From Lingula anatina (taxonomy: Eukaryota > Brachiopoda > Lingulata > Lingulida > Lingulidae), in assembly GCF_001039355.2 (NCBI RefSeq), contig NW_019775694.1, positions 7,744 to 33,927 on the forward strand: 26,184 nucleotides of DNA, in the 5' to 3' direction. Every line of letters starts with the position of its first letter. Within the stretch, counting starts at the first letter, position 1. A program made the translations under genes and the position numbers. The notes beneath the pieces were generated by a model. The model saw only the letters and a list, made by a program, of their open reading frames with translations. It was not told the DNA's origin and did not search any database. Of the stretch, positions 10,407 through 21,200 are shown piece after piece.

Positions 10407-10780
10407 ATGTTTGATTCCCTGTCACGATTCTTTGGTCAATCAGGCACTGATGATGATAGCAAAATAATACAAATTCTCAATCCACAGTGTCGTGCAAGTG
10501 CATCAGCATTGGCCAAGTATATACAGTCAGTTATGCCTAAGTAGCAAATGCATATTGTACAAAATACTATATCCAGTATTATTATATTGTGTCTTACTAT
10601 TGTGAACTATATGTATGAAGTAGTTAGCTAATTATATGTATTTTGGTAATTGAATGATCTAAAGTAGTTATACTTATTTAAGCTTATGTACACAATTTAT
10701 GTAAAACTGTAGTTTAGAGAGCTTGTAAAATGTAACTGTACACATTTTAATGCTCAATAAATTATTATTATTATTATTAT
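10407..10780 (+). mobile_element. Possible 3' end of a non-LTR retrotransposon
   Basis: A short frame (10407-10544) encodes MFDSLSRFFGQSGTDDDSK and ends SALAKYIQSVMPK. It is followed by about 235 bases without frame and then AATAA and an (ATT)n tail at about 10756-10780. A coding tail, a 3' UTR and a simple-repeat end are the usual build of a 5'-truncated CR1/L2-like insertion. I could not match the peptide to a named family, so this is an inference. Confidence 0.35.
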
Positions 10781-11420
10781 AAATGACGGTACATTTCCAA
10801 TTGCGTCAGGTACTTTTACACGAGGGGGTTTATCATTTTAAGGTCTGGATGGGAAATGTAATTAGATTTCAGGACATATAGACATGTTAAATATGATTTG
10901 AGAAAACTTTGAAACGCGCACAGTATACTCTTTACCCCCCCCCCCCAAAAAAAAAAATTAAAAACAAATAAATAAAAATAAAAAAAAATTGGGGCGTCAG
11001 TAGTATTCGGCTGTAAAAGGCCATTTAATACTAATTTTAGTTAAAGTTTCTAGATATCCCAAGTCTACATTCATCTGTAACTCTGCAGAGAATGATACCT
11101 ACAGGGTTGCTACTTAATATGGAATATTTTTTATCATTGTTATTTTTGAGTGCTGATTAAATATTTTTTGGCTTGATTCATCAAAAAAGTATATCATTGA
11201 GTGAGAAAAATATCCAGTCTTCCATTGTGAGATATTTTGGTCAATAATATCAAATCTGACATAAGATGTCATTCAAAAGAAAAGAACACCCCCAGAAAAC
11301 CATATCAACAGTTTGATGTCAGTATTAACTTTAAGCTAAGATATTAAAGAAAATGATAGCCTCCGGACAGTGATAAGTTACACAGTCAAAGAAATCATTA
11401 CAGTAAATCATGAAAAGTCA

Positions 11421-11747
11421 TCAATAGCGGGTATGACCTCCAGCAGCCGCTTGCAGCGCCCTCATCCTACATGCCATACCCTGTGACAAGTTTTTTAGAG
11501 TTTGGATGTGGATATCATTCCACGCAGTGATATTTGCCTGTCGCATTTCATCACTATTTACCGGCCGATGACCATAGCTATTAATTCTCTGAGTTACTTC
11601 CGCCCACAGATTTTCAATTGGGTTCATTACTGGGGAGTTTGCAGGCCAGGGCAGTTGCTGAACCTACTGGTTTTGAAGAAAAACAGTGATTCTGCGAGCT
11701 CGATGTGGGGTTGCACAGTCNCCCTGTATAACAAGAAGTGAGTGGGA
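11421..11747 (-). pseudogene. Tc1/mariner-type transposase remnant (C-terminal part, DD34E)
   Basis: The frame reads LVIQGDCATPHRARRITVFL, then after a TAG stop QQLPWPANSPVMNPIENLW and about 55 more residues to a stop at 11421. The QGDxATPH Asp and the NPIENLW Glu are the second and third catalytic positions, with 34 residues between them as in Tc1 elements. The in-frame TAG, the absent N-terminal DNA-binding part and the unknown base at 11721 mark it as a dead, truncated copy. No clear terminal inverted repeats were found. Confidence 0.85.
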
Positions 11748-11915
11748 ATTCACACGGTAAAGACATTAATCGTATTCTTATACCAGTATAGGGGTTCACA
11801 TGAGTGACTTACATGGTGCCCCCGGTTCTTTTCACTCTTTGGAAAAAAGTAACGAATAGGCCATCTTAGTATTTGGCAAAAAGAAGACGCAACAAACATT
11901 TCCCTCGTGTAAACC

Positions 11916-11993
11916 TTTATTGATTGTTGTAACACTGTGTAAGCCAAAGAATTGTGCACGTATGAATTTTTCCTTTGAAATGGTGGTTTTATT
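11916..11993 (-). terminator. Candidate polyadenylation signals of the VWD gene
   Basis: Two AATAAA hexamers on the minus strand (11988-11993 and 11916-11921) lie about 190 and 260 bases downstream of the TAA stop at 12180. They are placed as expected for a short 3' UTR, but such hexamers are common in AT-rich DNA. Confidence 0.4.
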
Positions 11994-12179
11994 AAAATAG
12001 AATTCTTTTTATCAAAATAGAATTCTTGAGTTGTCCCATTGTCTTTACCTTATGGTAACAAAAAGGAAAAAAACACAAATTTAGAAATAAATTTTTCTTC
12101 AAAGCACCAAAAAAATGAACCGAGAAAAGATATTGCCTATTGATATCAAGCATGTTACGAACATTCCTGCACCGGTAGG

Positions 12180-12825
12180 TTAGGCCTGTCCGTTATTTAT
12201 TTGTTTGACAAGATCATCAAGTGTATTGTGTTCAGGCGACGCCGGGGACATCTTCTTGATACGCTCAAGTACAACGTCTCTTGACTGAATCTTCGCCGGT
12301 AGTCGATCAAGCTCGTTTTTGCTCCTTTCCGAGGGACCAGCACGCGTGTCGCCAATCACCTCTTTCGCTGGCTGCATATTTGCTGACATGACGTGTTTGT
12401 CATCCCTTTCAACTTCAACCCTCCCTTCCTCCATCTCCTGAAACTGGCCGCAGCCGGTCTTTCCAACCCAGCCCTCTACCGTAGCTCTCCTTAAGCTACA
12501 ACGGTCCACTAGTTTGGCGATGACTTCACATATCGCTAACTGGATGCTGTACCAGTTACTTGGGGCTTGGGCCGCAGCATACGCACAAAGGGCTGTAAAC
12601 CGGTTTGCCTCTGCCAGCCCACCCTGCGCCATCAGACAATCGGATAAGAGATTCCTAATAACGTCGGAACAAATGGTCCATGGATTATTCTGCTGAAAGA
12701 CGGGCTGATTTGAGAACGACCCCAAAGATCGTCCAGTGCCAGCGGTCCTTTTATCCACCGACGCTGTTGGACCAACGCCGTCGCCGAAACTCCATAGGCT
12801 ACGCCGGGAAGCTTGGGTTGCACAA
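12180..12825 (-). CDS. Terminal exon: C8-like region and polar C-terminal tail
   Basis: Acceptor CATTCCATTGCAG at 12826 supplies one base to the AG left by the VWD 2 exon (Ser), and the frame then runs about 214 codons to TAA at 12180-12182. After a Ser/Gly-rich spacer comes WTICSDVIRNLLSDCL, then FTALCAYAAAQAPSNW. The LCAYAAA core recalls the C8 domain that follows VWD domains in mucins and zonadhesin. It has fewer cysteines than normal C8, so it may be degenerate. The tail is charged and lacks a membrane segment, which suggests a soluble product. Confidence 0.72.
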
Positions 12826-14443
12826 CTGCAATGGAATGTGTCTCAAGGTTAAAAGACTGAATGTGTTATAACATATATATTAGTTTTACCTCTAATGAAT
12901 AAACCACCTTGCAATGTAGACAATTTAACTCAGAGTAAGACTGCAAGGTAAATATGCTGAACATCACAAAAATATATCAGGTTATACGGCATAATTCGTC
13001 ATAGCAAAACATTTTATTGTTATCATTAAACTTATAATTGCAGTATTGTAAAACAAGGAAAAAGCTAGATAAAAATGTAACGAAAGTAGCTTTTTATTTA
13101 TATCGAGTTGTATCATGTCGGATGGCTACAGCATGTTTAAGTTGTAATGAGAATATACTTCCATATAACTTTTTTCAAGTAACTAGCTCGTATATTACCT
13201 GGTATCGCACTCACTCAAACTAAATCTATATGCAATAGACCTACGATTGAGTCCTGACTCCATAAAAGAAATGATACTTCAAATTGGTTTCCATATGCAT
13301 ATGACGCAGTAGCAAAGTTGAGAGAAGACAACACCAAGAATATTTTTCATATAAAAATAATTATTTAATGAGGCGGAGGATCACGCATGACCTGTCTCAG
13401 ACCCAAAAATTAAGAGCAAATAGAAGTTTCCGTTATTTAAGATATTGTTTTTTAAGAAAAAAACTAAACGGCAACCATCATAGAAGTCGGAGAGCTTGTA
13501 AGATGGCCCAAGCTCCTCGGCAGTGTGGCGGTGAACCGCGACAGTGTTTAGGGTTTTTAATTTAGCGTCTCCATGTTAAGAAACAGGAAATTCAGTTTGG
13601 CACCCCTTACATTTGAATATTCTTACGCATAGTCACCATGCAACAATATTCACACTGAAACTAAATGCCATAAATCTATCCTTTTCTCATAATACTCACC
13701 TTGCTTTTTCACCCTCGACATGTACCTGCCAGGATTCTCCAAACGCCTTATGTGCCGGCCAGGGGTCGCTCTCGTCCACGTGAAGCAGTTCCCCGCTTTG
13801 AAGCCTCAGTTCATCATTCGGGTCCCTGTTGAAATCACCACACAGACCACAAAGCATCCTCTGATATTCACTAGGGACATCAACGCTGATTCGATGTTTC
13901 CCTGTGTTGTAGGCTCTGACTATAAGACCAAAGGCCGTAACGAGAGCTATGCGACCGTTTTGTTCAAGAAGTGTGAAGTGTCCTCGTCTATGGGGCACCG
14001 TCAAGTATACTCGAACACCGTCGACCTGAAAGATACAAAGTACCAGATCACTTCTGAATAGATACACAAACATATTTCCTAATGACTTCCATTAAGTTTA
14101 TTTTACACTTAAAAGGTAAAGGGAATTTGCCCTGAACCATTATTTACTGTGCTTGGGCCTGAGTCGTTTGAAAAAAAGTGAGTGGGGACGGGGAGGGGGG
14201 AGGCGACTTAGTTCCCCTATCCCCGGGCTACTAAGCGATTAATATAGATTTTGATGCTGCTCTTCTTCTCTCTTTTTCTCTAAAATAAATAAAAATACAG
14301 TTTTTGATTTTTTTTTGTACCCTCAAAGATGAGTGTAATACACTTATATTGTTTAAATTCACTTAGATTTGGACATGAGTCTCGAATGCCAATCTGGAGA
14401 AATTAGATACACGACTGTAAACACACACGCGTGGGCGCACGCG

Positions 14444-14488
<45 letters not shown>

Positions 14489-15182
14489 AGAGAATGGCAG
14501 ATCCAAACATGGAATGGAATATTTTTGTCCCTTGCCCCTGGGTTCCAATGGCCAGTGTGGATGTTTTTATGCGTGTGTGTGCACATGTGTGTTGGTGCGC
14601 GCACGCGAGCGTGTGATAATGAGTGGTAATATTCAATTTAGGAAAATGATTCAAAGCCACCAAATCCTCTGACTAAATATGAACTTACATCAGCATAGTC
14701 TACTCCTTGTAACGTATACATATCGACTGTAGTCTCTACACCGTTGATATTAAACGTCGTAGACACCTTTTTAGTGAACGTGACGTCATTGTTTGTAGTA
14801 GGATGGGCATTGGTCACCAGGACCTCAAATTGTGGGAGGTCATCCTGACTATAGTAACAGGTTCCCGTTAATAAATAAGTGCAGTCTCCATGAAATTTCA
14901 ATGTGTATCCGTCGTAGGTTTGATATATTGGATCCCCACGTGCTGTGCAGCGACCCCAATCTGAAAAAAAAAAGAACGTGTTAGAAATACAGGGTTACTA
15001 CTTAATATTATGTACGAGAGCTTAGACCTCCGCCAAGGCGGTGATTTTTGATTATTATTGGTTATTGATTGATTATTGATCCGGATCACCACCAAAAACT
15101 ATTCATCTGTTCATTGGCCCACTTCTGACAGATCTCGAAAGTTGCATCAAAATCGGTCCATAACTTTTTGAGTTATGTTGAT

Positions 15183-15214
<32 letters not shown>

Positions 15215-18200
15215 AACAAACAAACAAACAGGGGTGAAAACATAACCTTCTTGGCGGAGGTAATAAAAGTCACAGAGTATTATATGGAGCAGACATACTA
15301 GTAATACATGTAAAGGCAAAATCGTTGATAAATCAGGTCAAAATGATGACAAATTATATCTAAACAGAAATCTGCTACCAATAAAGATTATAGATGCAGT
15401 GAAGGTGTAACAACAAGATGCGGTAAAGATGTACTGTAACAGTTTAAGTATAGGTGTTAGGAATGTACATGGGCTTAGCAAAAAGATAAGGAACTTGTAA
15501 ACAAATAAATATAATATAGGTTTAGCAGAATCTTAGAGCTCAGTAAATTTAAATCAACCATTACATTACCAGACAGTCAATATGCACACTTTCATCAAGT
15601 GAGAAACCGTAGGAAAAATGAAAAATATACCATCGGGATGTACTGTTCTGTATTAGAAAAATGTGAAAAAAGACATTGCCATGTTCAAAAGTAATAATAA
15701 AGCCTTTCTCTTTCAAAAAGATCAGTTTTCCCCTCAACTGAAAATTCGGACACTCAAAAAAATAATAAATAAATAAAAAAAAATAAGGGATCGACAGAAA
15801 CGTATTATCTTTTATTTAAACTGTTACTTTAGACACATAAACAGAAATATCCAAAAGATTAAATTAACCTTACCCGTTGATAATAATACATCCATATTTT
15901 AATTATTTTACTTGCTGTCAGAAATATCAAACGTAAAACACGCACATAAAATTTCCGCACACAACCCACGTTTTCACCCGAAGCAGACGTTTTTGTGCAG
16001 TTCCCGCATCCAGCAATAGGGCATATATTCATGACACATATTAGGCAACTTCCCGTAGATTGTTTCTAGAGTACGGTCAGTAATGAGATAGCTAGCGAAC
16101 GAACTTGACGAGAGAACTTAGCGACTGATTAAGATAGAACGGTAGCTAGATCTAAATATTTAAATATAAATTGATGAAAACCATTTAACAGACCTCGTGG
16201 TGTGCAATTTACCCCTCACCAACCACAGGCAGTATACGTAACGCAAGAGCAAAGTTTTTCCTGCGTACTCGAATCAATAACAGATTGTATCGTCTTATCA
16301 CAATCAACATTACTAGTACCATTATTTTGTATATTACCATTTTCTCTTTCCTCTTCATCGTTCTCATCATTACGGCAGCCTGGTACCAAAGGCTGACTTC
16401 GACACCTAAAATGAAAAAAAAATACAGGTTTTAGAGATCTTAGGTCCCAGCAAACATCTAGCGTTTTACAACGCTACCTTAACGTTTCCATATTATTTTG
16501 GTTGTTATGGTAACTTTATAATAACATTCTGTGTTTGCTGGGTTCTGAGTAAGCAAGGACAGTCACCTCTATGTTATATGCAGTTCAGATGGCATTCTTG
16601 ATTGCATCTCAGGTGCTTTTTATTTCTATCCGAATTTAATTTTGTGGAGTTTCCATCCCGTTTGAAAATTATTTACCACCAATGTAGATACATTTTTTTT
16701 TTTCGTGGAAATATTTATTTACCACAGCGGTGGCAATTATTTCTTCGATGATAATAATAATTTATCACATCGGTAAGGTAACGTTTTCACACAGATTCAA
16801 AGGAAACGTTCTGGTCACTATAAACCCGTACCAAAACTTTTAAGTTGCAAGCAACAGTGTAATTTCTCATAGCTAAATTTGTCCATGTTCAATCTGCGGT
16901 TTAAAGTATTAGCAAAATATTTTCAGATATCATTCAGTTAAAGCCTTTATAAATTTTACCAATGGCCGAATCTAAGTGAAGAGAGGGATAGATAAATGAT
17001 TCGCGAGTGCGAGAAAATTGCTTATTTTCCCCGGGAAAATTTAATTTTCGTGGGTAAACCCTATGAAGTGTACCTTTATTAAGCGTGCGTTTTTTAAATT
17101 CCGCCATTATACGTGCACAGACTTCCGGGTTGCGTTTAGTTCAAAACTTTGTGGATATGAATATGGAATATGGCGGCGAGGTTCGTCGGGGTGTGAAAAA
17201 TAGATTACTTTTGTCAACATGATTTCATGGCATTTTTATGTTTAAAATGATCAAATGTACTTCTTGCCTTCCAATAGGTTCAACTTGAAGTGGTATATGT
17301 ATGTGTGTTTGAAGTTTTGACTTTGTCAACGAACATGTCTCGTAAACGTTTCTTAACTGCAAAACAAAAGTTTTTTTAACATGTGCCCAACACTGTTACA
17401 GCAAGTATAGGTTTTGCTGTTTGTATATCCTTCACTGTTCCACTTATCAGCTAATTACAATAAAGTTAGTAGTCTGCATCTAGGCACAACACAACAGATT
17501 TAGTGTGATCCTACGCTGGGGATTACAAAAATTTTCCAGGGCGAATAAATGAAAGGGAATTCATTTCTAGGAGAATACCATGTAATGGTACGATTGGTTT
17601 GGAAGCATCTTAATGGGCCTAACAGAGGTGCAATCATGGAATCACCCGGTGGTGTCTACTAGTCTATACGTAAGTATTTACGCACTACCCACTGTAGGTA
17701 ATACAAATAAGGGTTGTTCTGTCTTCGATGTAAGCAGCTACTATACTTACTCATCATCATCGTCCGGATCAGCGATTCTATGACTATTTCCCACCAGATT
17801 ATTTTTATCTGAGTGATCTCCGACGAATGTTCCGTTTGCAGTGGTGAAATCATCATCCATGTTCCCATTAAAGTTCCCACATAAGCCACAGAGTTTGTCC
17901 CGGTAGGCATTCGGAATTACCACGCCTACTCGGTGTTTGCCGCTATTTGTGGCGAAGACCATTAATCCTGTATCGGCCATAGTGAACCGCATACGCACAT
18001 TTTCTGACGGCCCGTTTTTTATTTGAATGATAGTGAATAGTTCGGTTTGATAAGGAAGGAGCTCTCTTCTTCCGTCGACCTGTAAATCAAAGTCAAAGTA
18101 AGAATTTGCGTTTTCAATTTGTGAAAATAAAAATTTTGCCTGTAAGGCAATGTATTGTGACCTTGTTAGATAACAAAGACAGAGGTGTAAATTTGCCAAA

Positions 18201-21200
18201 TCTACCATTAGGTTTTCAAAGCTAAATAATCCATAATACTTGCATATATATTAGCAAATCAGTTATCAGGATGAATTTTATTAATTTGTTAAAACACTGC
18301 CCTCGGCTTCTAGCATTACATGTCCTGCCTTTCCTTCTGTCCTTGCCATGTAGTACATGTATATACGCCTCAGTCACTGGCGTTTGCAGTGAGAATTCAA
18401 ATTTCAAATTTTTACATTCCAAATTGTGTGGAGGGGCGCAAACAGGAGAACTGTACTGTCCCTTGGGATTAGAACAGGAAATTACAGTGTAATGAAACAC
18501 TAATGATCAAGTAGAATGATGCATTTTTTCTTAGTTGCGCATTATCAAAATCATAGATGTTATATACTGTGAAATATTTCATCATTTTAGCAAGAGTGCA
18601 GAATAACAGATCTTTACCATCACATCAGATTTTCCTTCGGTAGTGGACATATCAATGGTATGTCCGGCCACAGTTATTCTCACTGTCTTGGTGTAAGTCT
18701 TGATAGGTGAAAAGGAGGACTTGGTATTTTTCACCGCAATGTGGAACGGGAGCACGCCTTCTGGAAGTTCCGTACTGTTGGTAACTAAGGTATAGGTACA
18801 CTCCCCTTGGAAATTAATAGAAGCCCCGTCACAGGTCTCATAGGTAGGATCGCCTCTTGCAAAGCATTGACAGTAACTTGAATTTATTTGACGTTTCTGA
18901 TCTGAAAAAAGGGGTAAGATTCACGTATGAGAGCATTATATTTTAATAATGACACTGTTACAGCATGTAGACCAACATAGACCTTTCAAAGGATCATCTT
19001 CACGTGTTTTTTAAAATCTCAAGGCATGGGGGAAAATAAATGGCAGGAAATATTTCTGAAACTGTTTATTACGCACTCTAGATACCTAATTCATTCACAC
19101 AAAACATTGTACCTAAGTCATTTTATATCTAGATCATATGTTAAAACTGTGGGCAAGACGACAAATGACGACCTCTTGCCATTTAGGCCCCCGTGCTTCA
19201 TCTCGCATACCGGTGTTGAAATTAAAGCAATGTTTATCCATAAGTAAAATTAAACGTTCCAAATGATTAGCTTCCTGTGCCTTTAATCTATATGTATTAA
19301 CAAGTTAAAGGCTAAATATGAAGAACTATGCAAAATTTTTGAAAATATTGCTTTTGTGATTGTAATAAATAATTTATTCCCTTAGACACTTGTATAAATA
19401 AAAATCAGACAGACCAATGGAGCTAATAATGACAGCAGTCTGTATGGAATACGTTAGGGGCAATATGAAATATAGACCAAAACTGCTCTGAAAATGCATT
19501 GGATTTGAGTGGATATTGTGCGACAAGGAGGAAATGCCGAAAATACAAATATTAAATATTTTATAGGGCATTGGAAGTCTATTTCGTTTAAACTGTATGT
19601 TTTGAATAGCAAGGAAGTGAGAGAGAAAGAAAGAAATGGAATGTGTGTTGTGTGGAATTCCATTGAGTATATACTATATAATTATGCTTTTGTTAATCTA
19701 ACACCTTCATCAAAATCAGAAAATGCAACATAAAGACACCGGCCAATTTAGAGTTGACATCGAGAACTGAAGATATAAACATCATAAAAAAAGAAGAAGA
19801 GGGAGAAAAAATATAATGACAGACATTCCATAAACTTTTCAACTGTCTAATAAAGCACCAATGACATCAAGATACATTCTACCGAATATTTAAAAAAAAA
19901 AAAAAAAGAATACGGCAGTTCGAAAAAATAAACTTTCGCCCTACCTTCATGGACTTGTCTTACTACTGCTACATCGGATTGGTCAGCGCTGCTAGAGGCA
20001 ATAAGTTGCAATTGCTTCGGGACTTCTTGTTCAATCGGGACGAATACCGGCACATGTTCTGGCACTGAAGGTGCTGTTGGCGGTTGAGACGTGGTCGTAA
20101 GCTTGGGTGGTATAGACCGACAGGTTTCTCGCCATAAACTCATTAGACCAACCTGCTGCATCGGGTCGGAAATGAAACGCGGACTTTTTGCATTGGCAAA
20201 GTCATGAAATTCACGGTGTGTGACAATACATGTTTGCTGCTCATGGTCAAAGTTCATTCCAATGGGGCATTCTCTCTTGTCTAAGCCAAACTCACTACAG
20301 AACCAATAATCACAGGCCGTCTCGGCGTCGGGTGTCACTTCATTCAGAGGAGAACAAGGCACTAAAACGAAAATTGAACAAAACGTAAAATGACAGGGTT
20401 TTTTAGTTCAATCATTCACAAAATGTAACAAATACCTTCTGATATTTAAATTTTTAAGGGCAAATCGGCATGCTTACAATTATTACAAAACAACCCTGTT
20501 ACTTGGCTACTCGGCGTTTAAAAACGTCGGCCTCTTTTTATCTTATTTTTATCGCACTGAGAGGTCACCCTCTCAGTCCTTTGGACGAATCATTGGGGAA
20601 TAAACTTTTTTCATACCTCAAAGATATAATTATATAGTGAAAGGGGTTACACTCCAAAGATGGAAGTCGGCTGAGTAGATTGGCAATCTGACATTGTCTC
20701 GTTTACACACACGAAACTTAAATCTTAGCTTTCTATGGGGCCATTCAGAATGAGAACGGCCGAGTGCTAGTTGGTCCACGGCCTAAATATGGCGCACCTA
20801 CATGAAGACCGCTTAATCCTGTAATGGCCTCTTCGCCTCTTTCACGCCTCCCCACGCGTCGTCCCTCGACCGGTCTAATTGAGCCGAGATTTAATTACTG
20901 TGCCCCTGCAGGGACGACGCGTGGGGAGACGTATTTAATTTTTACAGCGTAATCTATCATGTCATGTTTAACCTTTATAATTGGTTTCATTTTTCTTGGG
21001 GTTGATTAAGGTGGACTGATTGAGTATTTGAGAGGGTCGAGGCAGCATAATATTAATACAGGCTACTACGTAAGTAAACCACACGAAATGGCAGTAATGG
21101 ACAGGGGCTGAAGAAGTCTTAGATACGGAACTGAAGCATACCTTGACCTGGTGCCCGGAACATTCTCGTTCAACACTTTCTTACGGTCGAACAAGTTAAT

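Larger units (their letters stand above)
8002..11280. other. Non-coding region upstream of PPP4R1 exon a
   Basis: No exon was recognised on either strand. Besides the repeats listed separately it has an unknown base at 8360 and poly-C/poly-A tracts at about 10936-10990. The open frames at 8106-8844 show no family motif and are probably chance. Confidence 0.5.

Noticed and set aside
12180-12758. Terminal exon read as an independent gene starting at a GTG near 12758
   Set aside because: The acceptor at 12826 and the phase match to the VWD 2 exon explain the frame better than a separate gene.
14359-14663. Several overlapping frames on both strands around the CA/GA repeat
   Set aside because: Open only because dinucleotide repeats lack stops; peptides are simple repeats such as Ser-Leu and Arg-Glu.
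17659-17910. Minus-strand open frame overlapping the VWD 1 exon in another frame
   Set aside because: Shadow of exon 17751-18079; no motif of its own.
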